Shown here piece by piece: positions 1-7,155 of a stretch of 64,000 bases of DNA; within the stretch, counting starts at the first letter, position 1; the number at the start of each line of letters is the position of its first letter. The stretch lies in NCBI GenBank assembly GCA_050847315.1, contig CP193791.1. The stretch is one strand, 5' to 3'. The position numbers and the translations under genes are program-made. The notes below the pieces were generated by a model. It was not told where the DNA came from, searched no databases, and saw only the letters and a list, made by a program, of their open reading frames with translations. This DNA is from Cedecea sp000277545 (GTDB taxonomy: Bacteria; Pseudomonadota; Gammaproteobacteria; Enterobacterales; Enterobacteriaceae).

Positions 1-133
1 TGATCGCCAGCAGTTGTTTTTCGGGTACCGACAGCAACGCACAGTCGTCGCCAATACCGGCTTCCACATCACGACGAGAACTTGTAACGCGATCGAAGTA
101 ACGGGCAATCAGGGAAAACTCACCGCATGCCAT
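1..133 (-). CDS. thiL: Thiamine-monophosphate kinase, N-terminal part (cut by window edge)
   Basis: The minus-strand frame starting at ATG 133 reads MACGEFSLIARYFDR and continues for 44 codons to the window edge. It matches the N terminus of enterobacterial ThiL, including the GIGDDCALL motif that forms part of the Mg-ATP site. ThiL phosphorylates thiamine monophosphate to the active cofactor thiamine diphosphate in the cytoplasm. It follows nusB as in E. coli, but a terminator-like hairpin lies in the 63-bp gap. The rest of the gene lies outside the window. Confidence 0.93.
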   Translation of the reverse strand, partial: MACGEFSLIARYFDRVTSSRRDVEAGIGDDCALLSVPEKQLLAI

Positions 134-162
134 GCGTGATACCTCAGGAATGTCAGTTGCAG

Positions 163-190
163 GAAAAAAGAAGGCCGGGAAAACCCGGCC
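163..190 (-). terminator. Terminator-like hairpin after nusB
   Basis: On the minus strand a GGCCGGG stem, a TTTT loop and the CCCGGCC partner are followed by a T-rich run. It lies between nusB and thiL, so it may terminate or attenuate transcription before thiL. Confidence 0.7.
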
Positions 191-196
191 AGGAGA

Positions 197-616
197 TTAC
201 TTCTTGTGGGGACGAATAGCGGGAGCAGCTTTGTCGAGAACGCCGTTAACGAACTTATGGCTGTCTTCGGCACCGAAGGTTTTCGCCAGCTCAATCGCTT
301 CGTTGATGGCCACTTTGTATGGCACATCATCACGTTTGGACAGTTCAAACAGCGCAATGCGCAGTACCGCTTTTTCCACCTGGCCCAGCTCTTCAAGCAG
401 ACGGGACAGGTAAGGCTTCATCAGCCCATCCAGATACGCGCTGTTGGTAGCCACGCCGCTCAGCAGCTCGCGGAAATAGACAACGTCAACGTCTTTGACG
501 TCCTGTTCCGCCAGGAACTGGTATTCAACATCAGCGATGTCGTTTTTAGACAACTGCCAGGAGTAGAGCGCCTGGACGGCACACTCACGGGCGCGGCGAC
601 GAGCAGCAGGTTTCAC
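197..616 (-). CDS. nusB: Transcription antitermination factor NusB
   Basis: 139 aa, the full length of E. coli NusB, with the typical start MKPAARRRARECAVQALYSW and an all-helical composition. NusB binds boxA RNA together with NusE (ribosomal protein S10) and supports processive transcription of rRNA operons; phage lambda N also uses it. The start is GTG at 616, preceded by GGGGAAATCC as the ribosome-binding site. It lies 19 bp downstream of ribH in the nrdR-ribD-ribH-nusB-thiL cluster. Confidence 0.97.
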   Translation of the reverse strand: MKPAARRRARECAVQALYSWQLSKNDIADVEYQFLAEQDVKDVDVVYFRELLSGVATNSAYLDGLMKPYLSRLLEELGQVEKAVLRIALFELSKRDDVPYKVAINEAIELAKTFGAEDSHKFVNGVLDKAAPAIRPHKK

Positions 617-635
617 GGATTTCCCCTTACAAAAA

Positions 636-1106
636 TCAGGCCTTGATGGCTTTCAATACATTAATCATTTCAAGCGCGGTCAGTGCAGCTTCTGCACCTT
701 TGTTACCGGCTTTGGTGCCAGCACGTTCGATGGCTTGTTCAATGCTTTCAGTGGTCAGCACGCCGAAGGCAACGGGAATACCGCTGTCCTGGCCTACGCT
801 TAACAGACCGTTGCTGGCACCGCCGGCAACGTATTCGAAGTGTGCAGTGCCTCCGCGAATCACGGTACCCAGCGCGATAACAGCATCGTATTTACCGGTT
901 TTAGCCAGTGCATCAGCGGCCAGCGGCAGCTCGTAAGCGCCCGGCACCCAAACTACGGTGATGTTTTTGTCTTTCACCTGACCAATGCGTTTCAGGGCGT
1001 CGATAGCACCTTCCAGCAGGCTGTCATTGATGAAGTTGTTAAAACGCGCGATGGTGATGGCGACGCGAGCGTCAGGAGTAGCAACAGCAGCTTCAATAAT
1101 GTTCAT
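636..1106 (-). CDS. ribH: 6,7-dimethyl-8-ribityllumazine synthase
   Basis: 156 aa, the length of the E. coli enzyme (there called RibE). It condenses 5-amino-6-ribitylamino-uracil with 3,4-dihydroxy-2-butanone 4-phosphate to lumazine, the penultimate step of riboflavin synthesis. The motif GGTAHFEYVAG carries the catalytic histidine region, and ARFNNFINDSLLEGA forms the N-terminal substrate-binding segment. A good Shine-Dalgarno (AAGGAAG) precedes ATG 1106. No FMN riboswitch is visible in the 76-bp gap to ribD, in keeping with enterobacteria, where that element sits at ribB. Confidence 0.97.
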   Translation of the reverse strand: MNIIEAAVATPDARVAITIARFNNFINDSLLEGAIDALKRIGQVKDKNITVVWVPGAYELPLAADALAKTGKYDAVIALGTVIRGGTAHFEYVAGGASNGLLSVGQDSGIPVAFGVLTTESIEQAIERAGTKAGNKGAEAALTALEMINVLKAIKA

Positions 1107-1182
1107 AATCTTCCTTTACGGGTTCTGTTTAGCCCCGCAGGGGGGCGGATTTTATCATAATCTTTTCGTGACTGCTTACGTT

Positions 1183-2301
1183 TTACTGGCGTCCGTAAAT
1201 GGGCGTCAAATGCAGGCACAAATCGGGGCCAACCTGGCGGACTTCGCTAAAGCTGAACGCCGGCGCATCAGCAAGTTTTTCAAGGCCAGGAAGCTCGCAC
1301 AAACCGCGGGCATCATTGCCTAATAATTTAGGTGCGACATAGACAATCAGTTCATCCACCAGGCCTGCCTGTAACAGCGCCCCGGCAAGCGTTGCCCCGG
1401 CCTCAACCCAGACAGAATTCACCTGGCGTTTGCCAAGCTGCATCATTAACACGACCAAATCAAGATGCCCATTATGTTCAGGCACCAGCAGTTGCTCGAC
1501 GTCCTCCGGCCAGGATTGTTCATCCGCCTGGCTGCGGGCAAGCCAGGTTTGCCCCGGATTGGCAATAATTTGGTGCTGTGGCGTTACCCGGTTTTGACGA
1601 TCCAGCACAATGCGAATCGGCTGACGTAAATCCTGTTGGGAATAAATAGCCTGGCTGGCGCTATCCAGCTCATCCCAACGAACCGTTAATGACGGGTTAT
1701 CTGCCAATACGGTCGCGTCGCTGGAAAGAATCGCGGCACTTTGCGCGCGCTGGCGCTGCACATCGCGACGCGCCTGGGGAGAGGTAATCCATTTGCTCTC
1801 TCCGCTTGCCATCGCGGTACGGCCGTCCAGCGAAGCACCAAGCTTAAGCTGGATAAATGGAAAACCCGTGCGCATACGCTTGAGGAACCCGCGGTTCAGC
1901 GCTTCAGCTTCGTTCATCATCAGGCCGTGGCTGACTTCAATGCCCGCCTGCTGCAAGCGGTAGAGGCCCCGGCCGGCAACCTGCGGGTTAGGATCCTGCA
2001 TGGCGGCTACCACGCGAGAAACGCCTGCGGCAATCAAGGCATCACAGCACGGTGGCGTGCGGCCATGGTGGCTGCAGGGTTCGAGGGTGACATAGGCCGT
2101 TGCGCCCCGGGCCTGTTCGCCTGCCATGCGCAAAGCGTGAACTTCCGCATGAGGTTCCCCGGCGCGAAAGTGGAACCCTTCCCCCACAATATTGCCGTCT
2201 TTAACTATCACGCAGCCGACATTCGGGTTCGGTGCAGTGGTAAAACGCCCGCGCTTAGCCAGCTCAAGCGCTCGAGCCATAAACTGTTCATCAAGGGACA
2301 T
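1183..2301 (-). CDS. ribD: Bifunctional riboflavin deaminase/reductase RibD
   Basis: A two-domain enzyme of 372 aa (367 in E. coli). The N-terminal half is a zinc cytidine-deaminase fold with GEPHAEVHAL and PCSHHGRTPPCCDAL. The C-terminal half is a DHFR-like reductase with GASLDGRTA and WVEAGATLAGALL. It performs the deamination and side-chain reduction steps that follow GTP cyclohydrolase II. ATG 2301 is preferred because it leaves a normal distance to AGGA and matches the E. coli N terminus. An upstream ATG at 2307 overlaps the nrdR stop (TAATG) and is the alternative. Translational coupling to nrdR is likely either way. Confidence 0.96.
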   Translation of the reverse strand: MSLDEQFMARALELAKRGRFTTAPNPNVGCVIVKDGNIVGEGFHFRAGEPHAEVHALRMAGEQARGATAYVTLEPCSHHGRTPPCCDALIAAGVSRVVAAMQDPNPQVAGRGLYRLQQAGIEVSHGLMMNEAEALNRGFLKRMRTGFPFIQLKLGASLDGRTAMASGESKWITSPQARRDVQRQRAQSAAILSSDATVLADNPSLTVRWDELDSASQAIYSQQDLRQPIRIVLDRQNRVTPQHQIIANPGQTWLARSQADEQSWPEDVEQLLVPEHNGHLDLVVLMMQLGKRQVNSVWVEAGATLAGALLQAGLVDELIVYVAPKLLGNDARGLCELPGLEKLADAPAFSFSEVRQVGPDLCLHLTPIYGRQ

Positions 2302-2306
2302 CAGCA

Positions 2307-2756
2307 TTAATCCTGTAAACGGGCGATTTCTTCACCAAATTCTTTGATATCTTCAAAGCTACGGTAGACCGAAGCAAAGCGAATATAGGCGACTTTATCC
2401 AGCTTTTTGAGCTGCTCCATCACCAGGTTACCGATGAGTTTACTCGGGATTTCGCGTTCGCCGGTTGCTCGAAGGTGCGACTTAATATGGCTGATGGCCA
2501 TTTCCACGTCGTCAGAATTGACCGGACGTTTTTCCAGCGCTTTCAGGATGCCGCTGCGCAGTTTGTCTTCGTTAAACGGCTCGCGCACCTCATTACTCTT
2601 CACCACTCTCGGCATCACCAGCTCCGCAACCTCGAAAGTCGTGAAGCGTTCGTGACAGACCAGACACTGGCGCCGACGGCGTACGGAGGAACCTTCACCC
2701 ACCAGGCGAGAGTCAATAACTTTGGTGTCCACGGCGAAACAGAATGGGCAATGCAT
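2307..2756 (-). CDS. nrdR: Transcriptional repressor NrdR
   Basis: 149 aa, the same length as E. coli NrdR. Two CxxC pairs (C3/C6 and C31/C34) form the zinc ribbon that binds NrdR boxes. The rest is an ATP-cone domain that senses ATP/dATP. It represses the ribonucleotide reductase operons. The start is ATG 2756 (MHCPFCF), as in the family, although the frame stays open upstream. It is the first gene of the riboflavin cluster, 153 bp from the divergent yajI. Confidence 0.96.
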   Translation of the reverse strand: MHCPFCFAVDTKVIDSRLVGEGSSVRRRRQCLVCHERFTTFEVAELVMPRVVKSNEVREPFNEDKLRSGILKALEKRPVNSDDVEMAISHIKSHLRATGEREIPSKLIGNLVMEQLKKLDKVAYIRFASVYRSFEDIKEFGEEIARLQD

Positions 2757-2909
2757 AGCGTTTCCTGCTGGGATTATAAAGATGAACAATAGTTTACCGC
2801 GAAGTTGCGGGAGTACAAAGACAGCGCCGACACTGCAACATCAAATATGACTTTTCAAGCGCGAAGAACTACGCTTAAATCAGCGAACCTTAGCAAGGAA
2901 AAACTAACC

Positions 2910-3470
2910 ATGACAAAGACTTACTTAAGAATTATCCTGGTTTCAAGCCTGATAAGCCTGACCGCTTGTGCCCAGCAAACTGAAGTGCGCCAGATGCGCA
3001 GTCAAATTGGTTCGTTAAATCAGGAAATGACTAAACTTAGCCAGCAAACGGTGAAGCTGACCCAGCAGAATGCCCTGAACGCGAAGTCGACCAGCGGCGT
3101 TTATCTGCTACCGGGTTCAAACACGGCAGCGCGCCTCAACAGCCAGATAGGTAACCTGAAAATGTCGCTGACAAACGTTGCGGCTGAAGCCAACGGCACC
3201 CGCGCCACGCTGCTGATTCAGGGAGAATCCAACGATCCGCTGCCGGCATTTAGCGGCAAAGTAGAATGGGGGCAGATCCAGGGCACCACCGACAGTTTCC
3301 AGGAAGTTAACGTGCAAACGCAGTCCATAGACGCCCCGGCCAGCATTCTCGCCCCAAGCGACGTGTCGATTCCGCTTCGCCTGTCCGGTATCACGCCCGA
3401 TCAATTAGGGTTTGTGCGCGTCCATGATATCCAGCCAGTTTCTTCCGCGCAGCCAGCACCCGCGCAATAA
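2910..3470 (+). CDS. yajI: Lipoprotein YajI (DUF3251)
   Basis: 186 aa. A signal peptide ends in a lipobox LTAC with the acylated Cys at residue 20. Ala/Gln after the cysteine lacks the Asp retention signal, so the protein is probably sorted to the outer membrane. A short coiled-coil stretch (about 26-50, Q/K/L rich) precedes a beta-rich DUF3251 domain. Its function is unknown. ATG 2910 follows AAGGA. The frame is open further upstream, but that part has no lipoprotein signal. It lies between nrdR and tsx as in E. coli. Confidence 0.88.
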   Translation: MTKTYLRIILVSSLISLTACAQQTEVRQMRSQIGSLNQEMTKLSQQTVKLTQQNALNAKSTSGVYLLPGSNTAARLNSQIGNLKMSLTNVAAEANGTRATLLIQGESNDPLPAFSGKVEWGQIQGTTDSFQEVNVQTQSIDAPASILAPSDVSIPLRLSGITPDQLGFVRVHDIQPVSSAQPAPAQ

Positions 3471-3522
3471 TTCTTTCGCCCCCTTATCCGCCGCTCGCTT
3501 CAACCACAGCTTCGCTTCTTAT

Positions 3523-3613
3523 CCTCCCCCTGGCCCTCTCCCTAAAAGGGAGAGGGAATAAATCATCGGCAGTTTTCCCCCTCTTCCTCCGGGAGAGGGC
3601 CGGGGTGAGGGCT
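3523..3613. repeat. Long G/C-rich inverted repeat, copy 1
   Basis: The left arm reads CCCTGGCCCTCTCCC and the right arm GGGAGAGGGCCGGGGTGAGG, with a short internal AGGGAGAGGG hairpin. It is one of five related intergenic elements in the window, at about 3.5, 10.6, 19.5, 29.8 and 36.6 kb. It lies downstream of yajI and upstream of the tsx promoter. Confidence 0.75.
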
Positions 3614-3753
3614 GAAGTCACCCCACTCATCCGCAAAAATGTGAAAGCAAAAGATGACTAAGAGACATTTTCCGGCGAGGCGCGCCTGTCACACTCTTTC
3701 ACACCCCCCGCACAATATGTGAAGCAAACCCCCTGTTATCATCTCGTCTTTAT

Positions 3754-3769
3754 AGTGATCCATATCACA
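3754..3769. promoter_or_regulatory. CRP-like site upstream of tsx (distal)
   Basis: AGTGATCCATATCACA matches the cAMP-CRP palindrome (TGTGA-N6-TCACA) in all but one position of the two half-sites. E. coli tsx is known to be under CRP and CytR control. This site lies about 165 bp upstream of the inferred start point, so it may serve a second, distal promoter. Confidence 0.5.
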
Positions 3770-3852
3770 CTTACATGTAACAACTGGGCATACGTTTGCG
3801 TAATTTGTCGAAGCAGGTACAATCACGCCGTTTTTAATGTGCGCAAACGTGA

Positions 3853-3868
3853 ACGCAATCGATTACGC
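3853..3868. promoter_or_regulatory. PurR/CytR-family operator-like palindrome upstream of tsx
   Basis: ACGCAATCGATTACGC resembles the PurR operator (ACGCAAACG-TTTNCGT) and sits beside GCGCAAACGT at 3841-3850. LacI-family repressors of nucleoside metabolism (PurR, CytR) bind such sites, which suits a nucleoside channel gene. The assignment to one repressor is inference. Confidence 0.45.
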
Positions 3869-3880
3869 ATATGAGAAGAA

Positions 3881-3922
3881 TGTGAAATAGAACATATTTT
3901 TGTGAGCAGGGATTTCTATAAT
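3881..3922 (+). promoter_or_regulatory. tsx proximal promoter with class II CRP-like site
   Basis: A perfect -10 TATAAT lies at 3917-3922. A CRP-like site, TGTGAAATAGAACATA, lies at 3881-3896. Its centre falls about 40 bp before the inferred start, the spacing of a class II CRP-dependent promoter, and no good -35 hexamer is present. Confidence 0.6.
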
Positions 3923-4017
3923 AGTCGCGCTGCAAAGGTCCTTCCCTGAGACCGGCGGCCAGGGATGACATCTCACATCCGCATCGCACCAAAATTACGT
4001 AAACAGTGGCTAAAAAT

Positions 4018-4872
4018 ATGAAAAAAATTATTCTGGCAGCCGGCACCGTTCTGGCACTTTCCAGCTCTTTCTCTGCCAGCGCAGAAGAAGCAAAAAACAG
4101 CGAATACCTCTCCGACTGGTGGCACCAGAGCGTTAACGTTGTCGGCAGCTATCACACCCGTTTCGGGCCGCAGCTGCGCAACGATACCTACCTGGAATAT
4201 GAAGCGTTCGCCAAAAAAGACTGGTTCGATTTCTACGGCTACGTGGATGCGCCAGTCTTCTTCGGCGGCAACACTCAGGCGAAAGGGATCTGGAACCACG
4301 GCTCCCCACTGTTTATGGAAATCGAACCTCGCTTCTCCATCGACAAGCTGACCGGGACCGACCTGAGCTTTGGTCCGTTCAAAGAGTGGTACTTCGCGAA
4401 CAACTACATTTACGACATGGGTCGTAACCAGGCTAATCGCCAGAGCACCTGGTACATGGGTCTGGGTACCGACATCGATACCGGCCTGCCAATGAGCCTG
4501 TCGATGAACGTGTATGCCAAGTACCAGTGGCAGAACTACGGTGCGTCTAACGAAAACGAGTGGGATGGCTACCGCTTCAAGGTGAAATACTTCGTGCCGA
4601 TTACCTCCCTGTGGGGCGGTAAGCTGAGCTATATCGGTTTCACCAACGTTGACTGGGACTCTGACCTGGGCAACGAGCAGTACCGTACCAATAACTCCGT
4701 TGCGTCCAGCCACATCCTGTCGCTGAACTACGATCACCTGCACTACTCCTTCGTGGCCCGTTACTTCCATAACGGCGGCCAGTGGAAAGATGGCGAGCAG
4801 CCGTTCTTCATGAACGAACGCGTGAAGTCGACCGGCTTCGGCTACTACGTGGTTGTCGGTTACAACTTCTAA
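4018..4872 (+). CDS. tsx: Nucleoside-specific channel-forming protein Tsx
   Basis: A 12-stranded outer-membrane beta-barrel that admits nucleosides and deoxynucleosides; in E. coli it is also the phage T6 and colicin K receptor. 284 aa from ATG 4018 (MKKIILAAG); a GTG at 4006 in the same frame is a possible earlier start. The signal peptide ends at ASA-EE. LSDWWHQSVNVVGSYHTRFG and the terminal aromatic YNF of outer-membrane proteins are present. Compared with E. coli (294 aa), it is shorter in the stretch after GNEQYRT, a loop region, which could alter phage or colicin recognition. Confidence 0.95.
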   Translation: MKKIILAAGTVLALSSSFSASAEEAKNSEYLSDWWHQSVNVVGSYHTRFGPQLRNDTYLEYEAFAKKDWFDFYGYVDAPVFFGGNTQAKGIWNHGSPLFMEIEPRFSIDKLTGTDLSFGPFKEWYFANNYIYDMGRNQANRQSTWYMGLGTDIDTGLPMSLSMNVYAKYQWQNYGASNENEWDGYRFKVKYFVPITSLWGGKLSYIGFTNVDWDSDLGNEQYRTNNSVASSHILSLNYDHLHYSFVARYFHNGGQWKDGEQPFFMNERVKSTGFGYYVVVGYNF

Positions 4873-4885
4873 TCACCACCACTTG

Positions 4886-4917
4886 TAAAAAACCGGCCCG
4901 CTGGCCGGTTTTTTTAT
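4886..4917 (+). terminator. Rho-independent terminator of tsx
   Basis: AACCGGC, a short loop, then GCCGGTT followed by TTTTT, directly after the tsx stop. The A-run on the other side may let it act for the convergent regulator gene as well. Confidence 0.85.
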
Positions 4918-5615
4918 TTCTCAGGCAGGTAACCTTTGGCCTTCTGAAGGGCAATAAAAGCCTGCAGAGAACGATCGTGTCGCTCCTGAAACACATTTCC
5001 TGTTAAATGAATATCCCGGCAGCGATCCAGCCTGAAGCTACGATAATCATTCCGAGCCTCGCACCAGGCCACCAGCAGCCAGACCTCTCCCCAAAATGAC
5101 AGCCCCAGAGGGTGAATATCCCGCTCCGTCAATTCCCCTTTTTCATCCTCATACAGCAAATGAACAACCTGGCATTTGTCGATGGCGGAATGAAACAGAT
5201 CGAACCGGGCTTTCACCTGCGGAAACTTGTTAAAATTTGGCGAGATAATACGGCTGCGTTCGGCAACCCGACGCTTTTCCGGGGTGAGCACTGCGAGAAG
5301 CTTTTCATGCACGGACTCGGCAGATTTCGCCAGCGTTTCTCCGCTCCAGGTTTGCACCATTCTTAACGCCGCAATCACCGCCTCCACCTCTCCGGTCGTC
5401 AGCATCAGCGGTGGAAGATCGTACCCGGCCAGCAGGCGATAGCCGCAGCCAGCCTCCCCTTCTATCGGCACGCCGGAGAGGGAAAGATCCTGAATGTCGC
5501 GGTAGACAGTCCGCTCTGAGACTTCCAGCCGTTCGGCAAGCTGTGCAGCCGTCGTCAGGCGCCTGCCGCGTAGGATTTGCACTATCTGAAATAATCGATC
5601 GGCTCTTCGGCTCAT
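4914..5615 (-). CDS. HTH/WYL-domain transcriptional regulator (YafY family)
   Basis: 233 aa. An N-terminal helix-turn-helix (about 1-60, with RLTTAAQLAERLEVSERTVYRDI) is followed by a WYL ligand-sensing domain (about 140-220, with WGEVWLLVAWCEARNDYRSFRLDR). Proteins with this layout are local regulators that respond to a small ligand or nucleic acid. It lies 60 bp downstream of a VOC-family gene on the same strand but is separated by a terminator. A perfect palindrome before that VOC gene is a likely operator. The start is ATG 5615. The ligand is unknown. Confidence 0.85.
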   Translation of the reverse strand: MSRRADRLFQIVQILRGRRLTTAAQLAERLEVSERTVYRDIQDLSLSGVPIEGEAGCGYRLLAGYDLPPLMLTTGEVEAVIAALRMVQTWSGETLAKSAESVHEKLLAVLTPEKRRVAERSRIISPNFNKFPQVKARFDLFHSAIDKCQVVHLLYEDEKGELTERDIHPLGLSFWGEVWLLVAWCEARNDYRSFRLDRCRDIHLTGNVFQERHDRSLQAFIALQKAKGYLPEK

Positions 5616-5622
5616 GGATGTT

Positions 5623-5657
5623 CCGGAAAAAATAAGGCCTGCCCGAGCGGCAGGCTT
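5623..5657 (-). terminator. Terminator of the VOC gene
   Basis: On the minus strand GCCTGCC, loop GCTCG, GGCAGGC, then TTATTTTTT. It separates the VOC gene from the WYL regulator. Confidence 0.8.
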
Positions 5658-5675
5658 TAGCGTCAGTATTGAGGC

Positions 5676-6041
5676 TTAAACAGGCTGATGCAACCCAACG
5701 CGATTGCCTTCGCTGTCGATCATTAACGCAATCGTGCCGATATCATAGGGCAGCACCTGAGGACCAAAGTCCAGCCGGCCTCCCGCCATCTCTACCTGCT
5801 GTAATGCTTTAACAATATCGGGCGTATAAAGATAAATCACCGCGCCAGTCGCAGAAGGCACAAACCGCTCCCCTTTCACTAAAGAACCACCGGTGGCCGG
5901 TTGGTTATACGAAAATACAGCATTCTCCACGCCGGCTATCGTTTCGCGACGAAATTCAGCGTTCAGTACTCGTTGGTAAAAAGCGACCGCTCGCGCCATA
6001 TCGGTAACGGGGATCTCAAACCAGTTGATGAGTGTGCTCAT
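5676..6041 (-). CDS. VOC-family (glyoxalase/bleomycin-resistance fold) protein
   Basis: 121 aa with one vicinal-oxygen-chelate domain: INWFEIPVTDMARAVAFYQ at the N terminus and LMIDSEGNRVGLHQP at the C terminus. The substrate cannot be told from sequence; members bind metals or small hydrophobic molecules. AGGAG lies 7 bp before ATG 6041. A 9+9 bp palindrome at 6086-6109 overlaps its probable promoter, and a WYL regulator lies downstream, which suggests an inducible detoxification or binding function. Confidence 0.85.
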   Translation of the reverse strand: MSTLINWFEIPVTDMARAVAFYQRVLNAEFRRETIAGVENAVFSYNQPATGGSLVKGERFVPSATGAVIYLYTPDIVKALQQVEMAGGRLDFGPQVLPYDIGTIALMIDSEGNRVGLHQPV

Positions 6042-6085
6042 TGTTTTTCTCCTGTGTTGTCAGTAACCACGAGTCTACTGGCCCC

Positions 6086-6109
6086 CTCCTGACACCATAC
6101 TGTCAGGAG
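6086..6109. promoter_or_regulatory. Palindromic operator upstream of the VOC gene
   Basis: CTCCTGACA, six bases, TGTCAGGAG: a perfect 9-bp inverted repeat 45 bp before the VOC start codon. It has no T-run, so it is not a terminator. The neighbouring WYL regulator is the obvious candidate to bind it (inference). Confidence 0.6.
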
Positions 6110-6122
6110 AAAAACACCAGGC

Positions 6123-6155
6123 GAAAAAAAACCGCAGCTCGAAGGCTGCGGTTTT
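6123..6155 (-). terminator. Rho-independent terminator of secF
   Basis: On the minus strand AACCGCAGC, a six-base loop, GCTGCGGTT, then a run of T. It ends the tgt-yajC-secD-secF transcript. Confidence 0.85.
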
Positions 6156-6173
6156 ATCAAACGCTTAACGCTA

Positions 6174-7145
6174 TTACGGCAGAATGGACGGCTGATCCGC
6201 CCCTTCTTTCTCTACCTTTTGCTGCAGCATGTGCTCGCGCTTCATGCCCAGTTTCAACGCCAGCGCAGAGGCGACGTAGATAGAAGACACGGTACCGATG
6301 GTGACACCGATAAGCATCGTCAGGGAGAAGCCTTTCAGCAGCGCCCCACCGAACAGATACAGCATCAGGATAACCACTAAGGTGGTACCGGATGTGATCA
6401 AGGTCCTTTGCAGCGTCTGGGTCAGGGAGACGTTAAAGATCTCGTAAGGCGTCCCGCGGCGGATCTTGCGGAAGTTTTCACGAATACGGTCCGAAACCAC
6501 GATGCTGTCGTTCAGCGAGTAGCCGATAACCGACATCAACGACGCGACGATGGTCAGGTCAATCTCAATGTGGAACAGCGACAGCACGCCCATGGTAATT
6601 ACCACGTCGTGCGCCAGCTTGATAACCACACCGGCAGCCAGACGCCACTCGAAGCGGAACCCAACGTACACCAGAATCGACAACAGCGCGACGAGCAGCG
6701 CCATCGCACCGTTTTGAGCCAGATCCGCACCCACGCTTGGGCCGACAAACTCAATACGCTTCACTGCCGCATTCTGACTGGTCGCTTCGTTAATCACGCT
6801 CACAACCTTGCTGCCGAGCACCTGGCCGCCAGTTTCGCCTTTAGCAGGCGGCATGCGCACCATGATGTCACGGCTGCTGCCAAAGTTCTGCACCAGCGGC
6901 TCTTCAAAGCCCGCCTTCTGCAGCGCGGCGCGCATGGTGTCCAGCTCGGCTGGTTTTTCCAGCCCGATTTCGATAACCGTACCGCCGGTAAAGTCCAGGC
7001 CCCAGTTGAAGCCTTTCACGCCGATAATCGCGACGGAAAGGATCAGCAGGATGCCGGAGATGCCGAAGGCCCAGTTGTCCCAGCGCATAAAGTCATAGAC
7101 TTTACGGCCGTGGTTCAATTGTTCAACAGTATATTCCTGTGCCAC
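6174..7145 (-). CDS. secF: Protein translocase subunit SecF
   Basis: 323 aa, the E. coli length. SecF forms with SecD and YajC the accessory complex of SecYEG and uses the proton-motive force to help pull proteins across the inner membrane. Six membrane segments are evident. GLDFTGGTVIEI lies after the first, and the conserved VGPSVGADL, VIGYSLNDSIVVSDRIRENF and TLITSGTT segments follow. GTG 7145 is the start, with AGGAG 7 bp upstream, as in E. coli. It lies 10 bp after secD. Confidence 0.97.
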   Translation of the reverse strand: MAQEYTVEQLNHGRKVYDFMRWDNWAFGISGILLILSVAIIGVKGFNWGLDFTGGTVIEIGLEKPAELDTMRAALQKAGFEEPLVQNFGSSRDIMVRMPPAKGETGGQVLGSKVVSVINEATSQNAAVKRIEFVGPSVGADLAQNGAMALLVALLSILVYVGFRFEWRLAAGVVIKLAHDVVITMGVLSLFHIEIDLTIVASLMSVIGYSLNDSIVVSDRIRENFRKIRRGTPYEIFNVSLTQTLQRTLITSGTTLVVILMLYLFGGALLKGFSLTMLIGVTIGTVSSIYVASALALKLGMKREHMLQQKVEKEGADQPSILP

Positions 7146-7155
7146 AACGCACTCC

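Larger units (their letters stand above)
3471..4017. other. 547-bp gap: inverted repeat plus tsx control region
   Basis: The first part (3523-3613) is a copy of the G/C-rich long inverted repeat seen five times in the window. The rest carries tsx regulatory sites: a CRP-like palindrome at 3754-3769, a perfect TTACATGTAA palindrome at 3771-3780, a PurR/CytR-like palindrome at 3853-3868, a second CRP-like site at 3881-3896 and a -10 TATAAT at 3917-3922. No small gene was recognised. Confidence 0.7.

Noticed and set aside
1107..1182. FMN riboswitch in the ribD-ribH gap
   Set aside because: The gap is only 76 bp and lacks the conserved RFN helices; a small CCCCGC hairpin is all that is present.
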